A stretch of 64,000 nucleotides of DNA from Mycobacterium vicinigordonae (GTDB taxonomy: Bacteria > Actinomycetota > Actinomycetes > Mycobacteriales > Mycobacteriaceae), in assembly GCF_013466425.1 (NCBI RefSeq), contig NZ_CP059165.1, forward strand, positions 1,426,001 through 1,490,000. The letters run 5' to 3'. Positions 1 through 10,061 of this stretch are shown in pieces. The translations under genes and the position numbers were made by a program. Each line of letters starts with the position of its first letter. The stretch's first letter is position 1. A model generated the notes under the pieces. That model was not told the DNA's origin, made no database searches, and saw nothing but the letters and a program-made list of their open reading frames with translations.

Positions 1-2796
1 TCGGTTCCGGTCATCCTGGCCTGGCTCTTGCTGACCGTCCTGGTGAATGTGTTCGTGCCGCAACTGGAGGCGGTGGGCAAAGAGCACTCCGTCTCACTGG
101 CTTCACGCTCGTCGCAGTCTTACCGGGCGCTCAAACGCCAGGGTGAGCTGTTCGACCAGTTCAACTCCGACAGCATCGCGATGGTGCTGCTGGAAAGCGA
201 CACCGCGCTGGGGCCGGCCGCGCGTGACTACTACCGCGGGCTGGTCGACCGGCTCAAGCGCGATACCGCGCACGTGCAGCATGTCCAGGACTTCTGGGGC
301 GACCGGATCACCGCCGGCGGCGCCCAAAGTGCGGACGGCAAGGCGGCTTACGTGCAGATCAACCTGGTCGGCGACCAGGGCACGACCACGGGTAAGGATT
401 CGGTCGCAGCGGTGCGCGGCATCGTCGATCGGGATCCTCCGCCGCGTGGGCTCCGGGTGTACGTGACCGGTCAGGCGGCGCTGACCGCGGATATGAACAA
501 CGCGGGGGACAAGAGCCTGACCAAGATGACGCTGATCACCTTGGCCGTCATCACCATCGTGCTGTTGCTGATCTACCGATCGATCAGCACTGTGCTGCTG
601 ATCCTGGCGGTGGTATTCGTCGAGTTAGGCGCCGCGCGCGGGGTTGTCGCGTTCCTGGGCCAGCAGAACCTATTCGGCCTGTCGGTGTTCGCGGTCAGCC
701 TGATCACCTCACTGGCGATCGCGGCCGGCACCGACTACGTCATCTTCTTCCTCGGCCGGTACCAGGAGGCCCGCGCGGCCGGTCAGGATCGCACGACTGC
801 CTACTTCACCACCTACCGCAGCGTCTCACACGTCGTGCTGGCCTCTGGCCTGACCATCGCCGGTGCGACGCTGTGCCTGAGTTTCACCCGGCTGCCGTAC
901 CTGCAGACCCTGGGTGTGCCGTGCTTCATCGGGATGTTGGTGGTGGTCGCGGCCGCGCTGACCGCCACGCCCGCGGTGCTGCTGGTGGCCACCCGGTTCG
1001 GCCTGATGGAGTCCACCCGTGTCGTCAGCAATCGGCGCTGGCGGCGCATCGGCACCGCGATCGTGCGCTGGCCGGGGCCGATCCTGGCGGTTACCTGCAT
1101 CGCCGCCCTGGTTGGTCTGGCTGTGCTGCCGACGTATTCGGTGAGCTACAACGAACGCTATTACGTGCCCGACCGGCTCCCGTCGATCAAAGCTCTCGAG
1201 GTCTCCGACGCGCACTTCTCCAAAGCTCGGATGAACCCGGACATCTTCGTCATCGAGGCGAAGCACGATTTGCGCACTCCCGCCAACATGCTGGTGCTGG
1301 ACAAGGTCGCCCGGGCTATCTTCCGGCTGCACGGAATCAACAAGGTGCAGAGCATCACTCGGCCGCTCGGCGCGCCGATAGACCATAGCTCGGTGCCGTT
1401 TCAGGTGAGCGCGCAGGCGATTCCGCTCAACGAGAACATGCAGTTCCTCAAGGAGCGTATGGGCGACATGCACAAGATGATCGACGACATCGGCCGCATG
1501 ATCGCCATCCTGGAGCAGACGCATGGCATCATGACCGACCTGTCGAACATCAACCACGTGACGCTCGACGACACGAAGGCCATGCAGGCCACCACCGCCA
1601 AGATGCGCGACGAGTTCGCCGACTTCGACGACGAGTTCCGGCCGATCCGCAACTATTTCTATTGGGAGAAGCACTGTTTCGACATCCCGATGTGCTGGGG
1701 GATAAGGCAGTTGTTCGACTCGCTGGACAACCTGGACGTGTTGGCCGAGAACATGCAGACCATGAACGGGCACTTCGAGCAGCTGGACACGACGTTGCGC
1801 AAGGTCAACGAGCAACTGCCACCCATGATCGCGGTTGCCACGACCGTCCGGGACACGATGCTGACCATGTACAGCAGCTACGACGGGTTCGTCAACCAGA
1901 TGGACCGCATGGTCGACACCGCGAGCGTGATGGGCCGGGCGTTCGACGAAGCCAAGAACGACGACCTGTTCTATCTGCCGCCGGAAGCGTTCGGTAACGA
2001 GGACTTCAAAAAGGGTATGGCGCTTATGCTTTCACCCGACGGCAAGACCGCGCAGATGATCATCACCCACAAGGGTGACCCGGCCAGCAACACCGCACTG
2101 GCGACCACCGATGCCGAACTGGATGCCGCGCAGGAGGCGCTGAAGGGAACACCGTTGGACGACTCGTCGGTCTATCTGGCCGGCACTGCCCCGACGTACC
2201 ACGACATCGCCGAGGCGGTGAAATATGACTTGATGATCGCGGTGGTCGCCGCGCTGAGCCTGATCCTGATCATCATGCTGGTAGTCACCCGCGCCGTGGT
2301 GGCGTCGTGTGTGATCGTTGGCACCATCGTGGTGTCGTTGGGTTCGTCCTTTGGTCTTTCGGTGCTGATTTGGCAGTACATCCTGGGCCTGCCGCTGCAC
2401 TGGATGGTTATGCCGTTCACCGTGATTGCGTTGTTGGCGGTGGGATCGGACTACAACTTGCTGCTGGTGTCGCGCCTGCAGGAGGAACTCGGTGCCGGGC
2501 TCAACACCGCGATCATCCGGGGTGTCGCCGGATCTGGCAAGGTGGTCACCGCGGCCGGGCTGGTGTTCGCTTTCACGATGGGGTCGATGATAAGTAGCGA
2601 TCTGACGGCGATCGGGCAGGTCGGTACGTCCATCTGTTTGGGCCTGCTGTTCGACACCTTGGTGGTGCGCGCGTTCATGACCCCGGCGGCTGCCGCCCTG
2701 CTGGGGCGTTGGTTCTGGTGGCCGATGCGGGTGGACAAGTACGCGGCGCGTGCCCGTCGGCGCGCCAACTCCGCTCGCGAGCTGGTGCCGGTCTGA
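1..2796 (+). CDS. MmpL-family RND transporter (5' end cut by window edge)
   Basis: Large inner-membrane RND transporter of the mycobacterial MmpL family, which exports lipids or siderophores with proton-motive force, often with a small MmpS partner. The reading frame is open from base 1, so the true start lies outside the window; about 931 residues are visible, against roughly 950-970 for the family. Two hydrophobic clusters of about five to six helices each (one starting near base 520, one near 2220) are separated by a large periplasmic loop rich in M, D and N with two close cysteines (CFDIPMC). The C-terminus ends in an Arg-rich tail. The gene ends 1 nt before the convergent ctpC stop, leaving no room for a separate terminator. 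Which MmpL this is, and its substrate, cannot be told from sequence alone. Confidence 0.9.
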   Translation, partial: SVPVILAWLLLTVLVNVFVPQLEAVGKEHSVSLASRSSQSYRALKRQGELFDQFNSDSIAMVLLESDTALGPAARDYYRGLVDRLKRDTAHVQHVQDFWGDRITAGGAQSADGKAAYVQINLVGDQGTTTGKDSVAAVRGIVDRDPPPRGLRVYVTGQAALTADMNNAGDKSLTKMTLITLAVITIVLLLIYRSISTVLLILAVVFVELGAARGVVAFLGQQNLFGLSVFAVSLITSLAIAAGTDYVIFFLGRYQEARAAGQDRTTAYFTTYRSVSHVVLASGLTIAGATLCLSFTRLPYLQTLGVPCFIGMLVVVAAALTATPAVLLVATRFGLMESTRVVSNRRWRRIGTAIVRWPGPILAVTCIAALVGLAVLPTYSVSYNERYYVPDRLPSIKALEVSDAHFSKARMNPDIFVIEAKHDLRTPANMLVLDKVARAIFRLHGINKVQSITRPLGAPIDHSSVPFQVSAQAIPLNENMQFLKERMGDMHKMIDDIGRMIAILEQTHGIMTDLSNINHVTLDDTKAMQATTAKMRDEFADFDDEFRPIRNYFYWEKHCFDIPMCWGIRQLFDSLDNLDVLAENMQTMNGHFEQLDTTLRKVNEQLPPMIAVATTVRDTMLTMYSSYDGFVNQMDRMVDTASVMGRAFDEAKNDDLFYLPPEAFGNEDFKKGMALMLSPDGKTAQMIITHKGDPASNTALATTDAELDAAQEALKGTPLDDSSVYLAGTAPTYHDIAEAVKYDLMIAVVAALSLILIIMLVVTRAVVASCVIVGTIVVSLGSSFGLSVLIWQYILGLPLHWMVMPFTVIALLAVGSDYNLLLVSRLQEELGAGLNTAIIRGVAGSGKVVTAAGLVFAFTMGSMISSDLTAIGQVGTSICLGLLFDTLVVRAFMTPAAAALLGRWFWWPMRVDKYAARARRRANSARELVPV

Positions 2797-2797
2797 G

Positions 2798-4972
2798 TCA
2801 ATCCAGCCGGTAGCGGATCAACCGGGAACTGTTGGCCACCACCGCGACCGACGATGCGTTGTGCAGGATCGCGGCCAGCACCGGCGACAGCGCGCCGCCC
2901 GCCCCGATCAGCAGGCCGGCCGCGTTGACGGCGATCGACATGCCGTAGTTCTGCTGAATGACGTCCACGGCGCGCGCACCCAGGTCCCGCACGTCGAGCA
3001 GCCGGTGCAGGTTGTCGTTGGCCAGTGCAACGTCGGCGGTCTCGACGGCGACGTCGGTGCCGGCCAGACCCATCGCGATCCCGATGTCGGCGGCGGCCAA
3101 TGCGGGCGCGTCGTTGACGCCGTCGCCGACCATGCCGACCACGTAGCCGGCCTGCTGCAGCTCGCGTACCACTTCGAGCTTGTCCTCGGGCATCACCTCG
3201 GCGCGCCACTCGTCGATGCCCAGCTCCTCGGCCACCACCTTGGCGATATCTGGGTGGTCGCCGGTGAGCATCACGATGCGGCGAATCCCATTGACCCGCA
3301 ACTGGTTCAGTACTTCTACGGCTTCGTCTCGGACTTCGTCACGCAGGCTGATCAGGCCCACCAGCGTGCCGTCCACCGCGAGCAGCAGCGGCGTCTCGGC
3401 CTGCGAGCGCAGCTTGGCGACCCATTCAGACGCTTTCTTGGACACCTTGACCTTTTCGGCGCGCAGCAGCCCCGGGCTACCCAGCAGTAGGGTGCGCCCG
3501 TCGGCCCAGGTCCGCATGCCTAGGCCCACTAGCACCTCGCACTCCTCGTGTGGCGGGATGCTGATGTGGCGCTCCTCGGTGGAGCGGATCACGGCTTCGG
3601 CCAGCGGATGTCGCGAGTGGATCTCCGAGCTGGCGGCGTAGGCCAGCACCTGTTCGGGCTCCCACTCCTTGTGCAGGGAAACGATATTGGTGACCACTGG
3701 GCGTCCCACGGTCAACGTCCCGGTCTTGTCGAACACGATTGCGTCCACGCGGCCGGCCTGCTCGAGGTGTGAGCCGCCCTTGATCAGGATGCCGCGTCGG
3801 GCGCCGTTGCCTATCGCCGCGCTGATCGCCGTCGGGGTGGACAATCCCACCGCGCATGGGCACGCGATCAGCAGCATCGTCATCGCGCGCCTAACGTCGC
3901 CCGTGATCAGCAGGGTGAGACCCGAGACCAGGAAGGAGGTGGGCACGAAGCGGCGGGAGAAGTTCTCTCCGACGGTTTGGATCGGAGCCCGATCATGTTG
4001 GGCTTCTTCGACTCTGGTGATAATACGGCCGATCGTGGTCTGGTTGCCGACGGCCTGCGCGCGCACCACCAGCCGGCCCCGGACCACCACCGAACCGGCG
4101 TGTACGTGAGCCCCGACGACCACCGACACCGGTAGGTTCTCGCCGGTGATCGCGGACTGGTTGACCACCGCCTCGCCATCGACCACCTCGCCGTCGACCG
4201 GGATGGCGACGTGGTCGTGGATCACCACCTCGTCGCCGATCTGCACAGTGTCGATCGCCACCTGCACCTCGGTGCCGTCGCCGAGGCGGATCCAGGCGGT
4301 GTCCTGGCTGCCGCGCAGCAGGTCGGAGATGGCGCGCCGGGTCCGGCGCAGGGTCAGATCCTGCAGGTACTCACCGATGTTGAGCAGCCACAGCACCGTC
4401 AGCGCGACCACGTTCTCGCGCAGGATCAGACTGGCGACCGTCGCCGCCGAGACCAGCGCATCGGTGCCGAGCTTGCCCGAACTCACCGAGCGCAGGGCTC
4501 CGCGCAGGAATGGGTAGCCGGTGAAGATGGTGACGCCGGTGGCCACCACGCGTCCGCTCGGACCGAGCAGCGGGGGCCGCGCGAACACGTATCGGCGCAC
4601 CCCGAGCAGTGCCAGCGCCGCGCCGCCGATAACCATGCGCAGCACATCGGTGTTGCGGATCTCGCTGGAGTGCGGCGCCCTGGCGGGGATCAGCTCGGCG
4701 GCAACGGTTTCGGCGGCACTGATCGCATCGAGCACGGCGCCGCGGTCACACCGGGTGGGGGAGTACCACACGACCACCGAACCGGTGCGCGGGTAAGCGT
4801 GCACCACCCGAACGCCGTTGACCTGGGCGACAGCGTCTTCCACCGCGACGGCCCGCCGCGAGTCCGAACGCACCCAATCCACCCGCACCCGCATTCGGCC
4901 GGCGGCGTCGGAGACCACCGCCAAGTCGCGGTCGGCCGCGGTGACGAGCGCCTCCGAAGCAAGAACCGTCAC
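2798..4972 (-). CDS. ctpC: P1-type metal-transporting ATPase CtpC
   Basis: P-type ATPase of 724 residues matching mycobacterial CtpC, an envelope metal pump linked in M. tuberculosis to Mn(II) export and metallation of secreted proteins, and to zinc resistance. Visible motifs: TGE actuator loop at 276-278, CPC metal site at 371-373, phosphorylated Asp in DKTGTLT at 415, HP motif at His455, GDGVND at 617-622, and HNASS in the last helix, typical of this subgroup. The N-terminal domain (about 15-95) has no CxxC motif, as expected for CtpC. It begins with GTG 2 nt after the stop of the DUF1490 gene, so the two are almost certainly co-transcribed and translationally coupled. The N-terminus is about 14 residues longer than the H37Rv protein as I recall it. 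Confidence 0.95.
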   Translation of the reverse strand: MTVLASEALVTAADRDLAVVSDAAGRMRVRVDWVRSDSRRAVAVEDAVAQVNGVRVVHAYPRTGSVVVWYSPTRCDRGAVLDAISAAETVAAELIPARAPHSSEIRNTDVLRMVIGGAALALLGVRRYVFARPPLLGPSGRVVATGVTIFTGYPFLRGALRSVSSGKLGTDALVSAATVASLILRENVVALTVLWLLNIGEYLQDLTLRRTRRAISDLLRGSQDTAWIRLGDGTEVQVAIDTVQIGDEVVIHDHVAIPVDGEVVDGEAVVNQSAITGENLPVSVVVGAHVHAGSVVVRGRLVVRAQAVGNQTTIGRIITRVEEAQHDRAPIQTVGENFSRRFVPTSFLVSGLTLLITGDVRRAMTMLLIACPCAVGLSTPTAISAAIGNGARRGILIKGGSHLEQAGRVDAIVFDKTGTLTVGRPVVTNIVSLHKEWEPEQVLAYAASSEIHSRHPLAEAVIRSTEERHISIPPHEECEVLVGLGMRTWADGRTLLLGSPGLLRAEKVKVSKKASEWVAKLRSQAETPLLLAVDGTLVGLISLRDEVRDEAVEVLNQLRVNGIRRIVMLTGDHPDIAKVVAEELGIDEWRAEVMPEDKLEVVRELQQAGYVVGMVGDGVNDAPALAAADIGIAMGLAGTDVAVETADVALANDNLHRLLDVRDLGARAVDVIQQNYGMSIAVNAAGLLIGAGGALSPVLAAILHNASSVAVVANSSRLIRYRLD

Positions 4973-4974
4973 GA

Positions 4975-5256
4975 TCAGTGGTCGTGGTCGTGGACGTCCC
5001 CGACGGCAGGTGTGGGTGCTTCTTCGCCGATGCGGTCGCGGGCCTCGGCCATCACGTCGGCGATCTTGAGCCGGGCCGACTCGGCGGCTTCCTCGGCTTT
5101 GCGGGTGCTACGCAGGCCCAGTTCGGCGCTCTTGACCGCGGTCTCGTGCAGGGGCGCCTTCTTGGCGGCTTTCTTCAGCACTTCGTATGCGGTGACCCCG
5201 GCGAGGCCGGTGAGTACCGTCGAAGCCGCCTTTGCGAATAGCACCTGCACCGCCAT
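4975..5256 (-). CDS. DUF1490 family protein, CtpC partner
   Basis: Small protein of 93 residues, the Rv3269 equivalent, in a family (DUF1490) found next to metal-transporting P-type ATPases in actinobacteria. It has a hydrophobic N-terminal stretch (about residues 4-27), a charged helical middle, and a His/Asp-rich tail ending in DVHDHDH, which could bind metal. The ATG at 5256 is chosen because an AGAAAGG ribosome site lies just upstream and the family begins MAVQVLFAKA; an in-frame start at 5316 would add 20 unconserved residues. It is the first gene of the ctpC operon. A role as metal chaperone or pump subunit is inference from context. Confidence 0.85.
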   Translation of the reverse strand: MAVQVLFAKAASTVLTGLAGVTAYEVLKKAAKKAPLHETAVKSAELGLRSTRKAEEAAESARLKIADVMAEARDRIGEEAPTPAVGDVHDHDH

Positions 5257-5298
5257 CGTCACGCCTTTCTGTGGGAGTTCCCCGACGCTAACATCAAA

Positions 5299-5310
5299 AT
5301 ATCGCGATAT
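5299..5310. promoter_or_regulatory. Perfect palindrome ATATCGCGATAT before the ctpC operon
   Basis: A perfect 12-bp palindrome lies 43 bp upstream of the DUF1490 start, in the only intergenic space serving the DUF1490-ctpC operon. It is AT-rich in a GC-rich genome, which suits an operator. ArsR/SmtB-type metal sensors often bind similar AT-rich dyads, but the regulator cannot be named from this window. Confidence 0.5.
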
Positions 5311-5356
5311 CAACATGTATCCGAAAGCCGCGCCGGGCGGCGCCGTTGATGTCGAC

Positions 5357-8300
5357 CTACGCGATGACTATGCCGGGCGTGCCGTCGCCACCATTGGAAC
5401 CGTTGGGGCCGCCGCTTCCCCCCATGCCAGCCTTTCCGGCCGTGGCCAGCAATGTTCCATTGGTGTTGCCGCCGTTGCCCCCATTGCCGCCGTTACTGCC
5501 ATCGAGTGAGCCATCGCCACCGTCGCCACCGCTGCCGCCGTTGGCGGTGTTGACCGCAGTGGCAGACGCTGTACCGCCGCTCCCGCCGTCACCGCCACCC
5601 GCGCCGCCGTCTGCGCCGAACCCGCCCGCGCCGCCACGGGCCACCGCTCCGGCAACGCTGTGAGTGATTTCTGCCGTGCCGCCGTTTCCGCCCGCCCCGC
5701 CGATGCCGGCGGCACCGCCGCTGGCGCCACGCGCGCCGTCGCCGCCGACAGCGTCGCCGGACCCCGCGTTGTTGGCAAACCCGCCGTTACCGCCAGCTCC
5801 GCCGCCGGCGCCGCCGGTGCCGCCGGACGCGCCGGAATGGCCGATGGCGTCGCCGCTCCCGGCAACGATGGCGGCCCAGCCCCCGTTTCCGCCGGCACCG
5901 CCGATGCCCGTGTCGCTGTGGCCACCGCGACCCCCCGCTGCTCCGTAAGCGTCTTGCGACGAGGACGCATTGACAATCTCCACACTGCCGCCGGTGCCAC
6001 CGGCGCCGCCGTTGCCGCTGCTAGCGGCGCCACCGCCGCCGCCGGCACCGCCAGCGCCCGTGCCGAGTCCATACTGGACTGCCCAGCCGCCGTCGCCACC
6101 GGCACCGCCAGTGGTCCCGGTGCCGCCGCGACCGCCGGCACCGCCGGCGGCGGCGCCCATCGAAGTGGGATCGGTAACTTCGGCGGCACCGCCGCCGCCG
6201 CCCTTGCCGCCGACTCCGGTGCCGCCTGCGCCGCCGTCCGCTCCCGCACCGGCGGTGGCGCTACCGGCTCCGGCGGCGGACGCCGAACCTCCGTCACCGC
6301 CGTTGCCGCCTCCGGTCGCACCGCTGCCGCCGCGGCCGCCTTCGCCGCCCACAGCGTCGCCCTGGCCGTTGTGGGTCGCAAAGCCGCCCGATCCGCCGTT
6401 TCCGCCGCTGCCCGAGGTGCTGTCACCGCCCGCGCCGCCGTCGCCGGCGGTGACCGTAGAGGTCGCGGTTGTGCCGGCGTTTCTCGCGGCTCCGCCGTTA
6501 CCGCCGTCGCCACCGTTGCCGACGGTCGCCGCGCCGCCGGCGCCGCCGTGGCCCGCATACAGGTAGCCGGATCCCTGCGCACCTCTGGCGTCGCCGCCGT
6601 GGCCACCGTTGCCGTTGGTGCCGCCGGCAGCTCCGTCGGCGCCGTCGGCGCCGATCGCCTTCCCGGTTCCCTCGGTGTAGCCGAGGCCGCCATTGCCCCC
6701 GTTCCCGCCGTTGCCAGACACGCTGGTGCCGGCGGCGCCAGCCGCTGCCCCGTAGACGTCGACGGTCGAGGATGCGTTCAGCGATGCTGCGGCGCCGCCA
6801 TTGCCGCCGTTTCCGCCGCTGCCGGTGGTGGCGGCACCACCGCTGCCACCGGCGCCGGCGGTGACCGCGCCCGTCCCGTAATTGACAGCGATGCCGCCGT
6901 CGCCGCCATTGCCTCCGGTGGTGCCGGCCGCACCATTGCCGCCGGCGCCGCTGGAGGCGACCGCTGTCGAACCAGGTCCGTTAACCGTTGCCATGCCGCC
7001 GCGCCCGCCATTGCCGCCGAGGCCGGTGGTGCCGCCCCCTCGGCCGTCGGCCCCATTGCCTCCCACTGCGGCACCGCCGCCGGAGGTCTCGGCCGTACCG
7101 CCGAACCCGCCGTCACCGCCCCCGGCTGGGCCGGCGCCGCCGCCGGCTCCCTGTCCGCCGAAGGCAGCCCCGCTGCCGATGTTTTGTGCGCCGCCACCCG
7201 CACCGCCGCGGCCGCCGAACGCATTGCCGCTGTCTGCGCCGGCGCCGCCGTTGCCCGCGTGGGCGTCTCCGCTTCCGGCCGCGCCGGCGAAGCCACCGAC
7301 ACCCCCGCGGCCGCCGTCCTCGGTTGCTCCGAATCCGCCCTCGCCACCGGTCGCGCCGGTGGCGTCTCCGGCTCCGTATGTGACTGCCCATCCGCCATCG
7401 CCGCCGTCGCCGCCGAACCTGGCTCCCAATCCGCCCGCGCCGCCCGCACCGCCCATTGCGTGGCCGTCGCCGTTGTTGTCCGCTTGGCCGCCGTTGCCGC
7501 CACGGCCACCGCGGCCGGTCAAGCCCTCACCGCCGTCGCCGCCCTGTCCGCCTGTCGCCGAACCGGTGCCGTTGCTGACGGCTTCGCCGCCGTATCCGCC
7601 GTCGCCACCGTCGGCACCGAATCCACCTTTGCCGCCAGTGCCGCCAATGCCCGTGTCGCCGCCGGTGCCGCCGGTGCCGCCGGTGCCGGCACTGCCGCCC
7701 TCGCCGGCCGTGCCGCCCTGCCCGCCTCGACCACCGCTGGCGCCGGACAAGCCGGCGCCGCCTTCCCCGCCGGTGCCGCCGTTGCCACCGGCGCCGCCGT
7801 TGCCGTTGATGCCACCGTTGCCGGCCCCACCGCCACCGCCGGCGCCGCCGTTGCCGCCCATGCTGCCCTGGCCGCCGGTTCCCGTGCCGACGGCGAGTGT
7901 TCCTTCCATCCCGGCACCGCCGGTACCGCCGGTGCCGCCGGCGCCGCCGGTACCCATCGCACCGCTCGCGGCACTGGCGTAACCGGCGCCGCCCACACCC
8001 GCGGCACCTCCGGTTCCGCCCGCGCCGCCGGTTCCGGCGCCCGAACCGTTGTCGGTGGCCCCGGTGCCGCCGTGACCGCCCATGCCGCCGGTACCCCCGG
8101 TGCCACCGGCGCCGCCAATGCCGTTGGCGCCGGCGGTGCTGCCGAATAGCCCCCCGGGTTGCCCGCCTGCCCCGCCCGCACCGCCGAGGCCGCCGCCACC
8201 CCCTTGTCCACCCGTGCCGCCGGCGCCACCCGCGCCGTCGTCGATGCCGGCGACCCCCGTGGCGCCCGCCGCACCTGCGCCGCCGGTACCGCCGGTGCCG

Positions 8301-8965
8301 CCGACGCCGCCCGCCCCGCCGGCGCCCCCGTTGCCCCACAGGATGCCGCCATTGCCGCCGGCCCCGCCGGTTGCGCCGGCGCCGCCGGTCCCGCCGATCA
8401 CACCGGTGGCCCCAACCGAGCCGGTGGCGCCGATGCCGCCGGTCCCGCCGTTGCCGCCATGGCCGAACAGTCCGGCGTCGCCGCCGCGGCCACCGGCTTG
8501 CCCGACCGCGCCGGAGCCGCCGTTGCCGCCGTTGCCCCAGAGCAATCCGCCCGCACCGCCATTCGCGCCGGTGCCGGCCGCGCCGTCGGTGCCGTTGCCG
8601 ATCAGCGGACGGCCCAACAACGTGTTGGTGGGTGCGTTGATCACACCGAGCACCAGCTCCTCGATACGTTGCAGCGGTGCGGCGTTGGCCGCTTCGGCCA
8701 GCGCGTACGCACTGCCGGCTCCGGTCAGCGTCCGCACGAATTGTGCGTGAAAGGCATTGGCCTGCACGTGTAGCGCCTGAAACTGCCGGCCGTGGTCGGA
8801 GAACAGCGCGGCGATAGCCGCTGAAACCTCGTCGGCGGCTGCGGCGGCCATTCCCGTTGTCGCCGTGGCGGCGGTATGTGTTGCGGAGCTGACCGTCGAA
8901 CCGACCCCGGCCAGCTCAGCGGCGACGGCGGCAACTTCCTCTGGCACTGCGAAGACGTACGACAC
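5357..8965 (-). CDS. PE_PGRS family protein
   Basis: PE_PGRS protein of 1202 residues. Residues 1-97 are a typical PE domain, with a PE motif at 8-9 and the YxxxE secretion motif at 87-91, so export by a type VII (ESX-5-like) system is expected. A linker with GRPLIGNG follows near 117-124. From about 125 to the C-terminus the protein is PGRS: hundreds of GGxGG-type triplets with occasional inserts, no second folded domain, ending TPGIVIA. Start is GTG at 8965 with a GGAGGA ribosome site 4 nt upstream. The PGRS DNA is a dense imperfect repeat and creates long false reading frames on the other strand. PE_PGRS genes are restricted to M. tuberculosis and related slow growers. Specific function unknown. 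Confidence 0.93.
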   Translation of the reverse strand: MSYVFAVPEEVAAVAAELAGVGSTVSSATHTAATATTGMAAAAADEVSAAIAALFSDHGRQFQALHVQANAFHAQFVRTLTGAGSAYALAEAANAAPLQRIEELVLGVINAPTNTLLGRPLIGNGTDGAAGTGANGGAGGLLWGNGGNGGSGAVGQAGGRGGDAGLFGHGGNGGTGGIGATGSVGATGVIGGTGGAGATGGAGGNGGILWGNGGAGGAGGVGGTGGTGGAGAAGATGVAGIDDGAGGAGGTGGQGGGGGLGGAGGAGGQPGGLFGSTAGANGIGGAGGTGGTGGMGGHGGTGATDNGSGAGTGGAGGTGGAAGVGGAGYASAASGAMGTGGAGGTGGTGGAGMEGTLAVGTGTGGQGSMGGNGGAGGGGGAGNGGINGNGGAGGNGGTGGEGGAGLSGASGGRGGQGGTAGEGGSAGTGGTGGTGGDTGIGGTGGKGGFGADGGDGGYGGEAVSNGTGSATGGQGGDGGEGLTGRGGRGGNGGQADNNGDGHAMGGAGGAGGLGARFGGDGGDGGWAVTYGAGDATGATGGEGGFGATEDGGRGGVGGFAGAAGSGDAHAGNGGAGADSGNAFGGRGGAGGGAQNIGSGAAFGGQGAGGGAGPAGGGDGGFGGTAETSGGGAAVGGNGADGRGGGTTGLGGNGGRGGMATVNGPGSTAVASSGAGGNGAAGTTGGNGGDGGIAVNYGTGAVTAGAGGSGGAATTGSGGNGGNGGAAASLNASSTVDVYGAAAGAAGTSVSGNGGNGGNGGLGYTEGTGKAIGADGADGAAGGTNGNGGHGGDARGAQGSGYLYAGHGGAGGAATVGNGGDGGNGGAARNAGTTATSTVTAGDGGAGGDSTSGSGGNGGSGGFATHNGQGDAVGGEGGRGGSGATGGGNGGDGGSASAAGAGSATAGAGADGGAGGTGVGGKGGGGGAAEVTDPTSMGAAAGGAGGRGGTGTTGGAGGDGGWAVQYGLGTGAGGAGGGGGAASSGNGGAGGTGGSVEIVNASSSQDAYGAAGGRGGHSDTGIGGAGGNGGWAAIVAGSGDAIGHSGASGGTGGAGGGAGGNGGFANNAGSGDAVGGDGARGASGGAAGIGGAGGNGGTAEITHSVAGAVARGGAGGFGADGGAGGGDGGSGGTASATAVNTANGGSGGDGGDGSLDGSNGGNGGNGGNTNGTLLATAGKAGMGGSGGPNGSNGGDGTPGIVIA

Positions 8966-9328
8966 CTATTCCTCCATGACGCGCCGACAATAAGATTCCG
9001 GAGTGGTCAGATTGCGGCCCGGTTCGCGCAATGACCAGTCATCGACGTCCGGATGCTATAGGTCAAATTTAGGGCAGAAGTGGCTTTTCGAAATATCTAT
9101 GACGAGACTCTTTAGTTCTTCAAATAAAAATCAAATGATTTGTCAATAAAATTCACACGGGCGGCGTCTTGATGCATTACCTGGACGAATCATGTTGTAG
9201 CTCAGTTCATCTACGTCCACCGTGGACGCGGCGGTCCATTTATCACAACGTGGCGTGAAACAACTGCCGGATATCGATTCGCCTTGTCAAACAATTTGAC
9301 ATTCGCCGGACTTGTTCCGTGGAATGCG
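8966..9328. other. AT-rich intergenic region upstream of PE_PGRS
   Basis: A 363-bp gap with no credible gene. Bases about 9050-9180 are markedly AT-rich for this genome. It holds two dyads: CAAATGATTTG at 9132-9142 and the 15-bp perfect palindrome CGTCCACCGTGGACG at 9214-9228. The region should contain the PE_PGRS promoter and the end of the leftward lcp1-TIGR03089 transcript. AT-rich DNA of this kind is the preferred target of Lsr2/EspR nucleoid proteins; binding here is inference. Confidence 0.6.
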
Positions 9329-10054
9329 TCAAAGCCTGCGGGTGACTTTCTCGGTTTCGATCCGGCGCTGGATTGTCGCCAAATCTGGGTTAGCCACCTG
9401 TACCAGCGACCCCCCAACCGACAGCACTGCCAGCAAACCGTCCACCAAGAGTTCGGGCCGTTCCCACGACGCGGTGGACAGCACCCGGTCCGCCGACGTC
9501 AGACCGTGCAGCGCCGCCGATTGCGCACATGCCGCTAGCAGCTGCGCGGTCGACTGCCCGGCCAGCGCCGGGCCGGGCTGTGCTTCGGGCACGATCTGGT
9601 CGCCGTGCACCCGCACCGCGGTGGCGTAGTCGGTGACACCGATCGGCAGGTCGGGAGCCGGCTTGCCGAACGGGTCCAGCGACAGCACCGCCACATCACC
9701 ATTGCCGCTGCCTTCGGCAACCACCAGATCCGCCTCATCGAGGCGGTCGGCGGTGCACAACGCGATATCGGCGGGGCCGTCGAGTATCACCTCGGCGCCG
9801 ATCCACCACACCCCGAACAACACCGCCGCCGTCTGCCAATGCGCCGGCAATAGCACCGCAACCCGGCTGCCCGGTCCGGCGCCCAGTTCGTCGCGCAGCA
9901 GGTTGGCCGTCTTGGCGGCCCAGTTCGCGAGCGTGACCGCGGAAAGCTCGATACGTTCACCGGTGGAGTCGTCGTAGTAGGTGATGCGTGGGCCGACGGG
10001 GTCGGCGCGCAGCATCGGGTCCAGGATCGCTCCGCTGAGTGTTAGTTGCCCCAC
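9329..10054 (-). CDS. TIGR03089 family protein (short AMP-binding-like)
   Basis: Protein of about 241 residues equivalent to Rv3268. It resembles only the N-terminal part of adenylate-forming (AMP-binding) enzymes: a segment like AVTLANWAAKTANLLRD followed by VAVLLPAHWQTAAVLFGVW is typical of their first subdomain, but the later catalytic motifs and C-terminal lid of a 500-residue enzyme are absent. It is therefore probably not a complete ligase. Start is GTG at 10054 or ATG at 10015; the latter matches the H37Rv start as I remember it. It lies 7 nt downstream of lcp1, so co-transcription is likely. Function unknown. Confidence 0.8.
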   Translation of the reverse strand: MGQLTLSGAILDPMLRADPVGPRITYYDDSTGERIELSAVTLANWAAKTANLLRDELGAGPGSRVAVLLPAHWQTAAVLFGVWWIGAEVILDGPADIALCTADRLDEADLVVAEGSGNGDVAVLSLDPFGKPAPDLPIGVTDYATAVRVHGDQIVPEAQPGPALAGQSTAQLLAACAQSAALHGLTSADRVLSTASWERPELLVDGLLAVLSVGGSLVQVANPDLATIQRRIETEKVTRRL

Positions 10055-10061
10055 GAAGTGG

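Noticed and set aside
5660..8149. Long open frames (up to 829 codons) on the strand opposite the PE_PGRS gene
   Set aside because: They arise from the GGC/GCC repeat composition of PGRS DNA; the products are Ala/Arg/Pro low-complexity with no ribosome site, while the opposite strand encodes a clear PE domain.
5357..8590. Possible CRISPR or satellite repeats
   Set aside because: The repeats are short, imperfect and in frame with Gly-Gly-x triplets; there are no constant spacers and no cas genes nearby.
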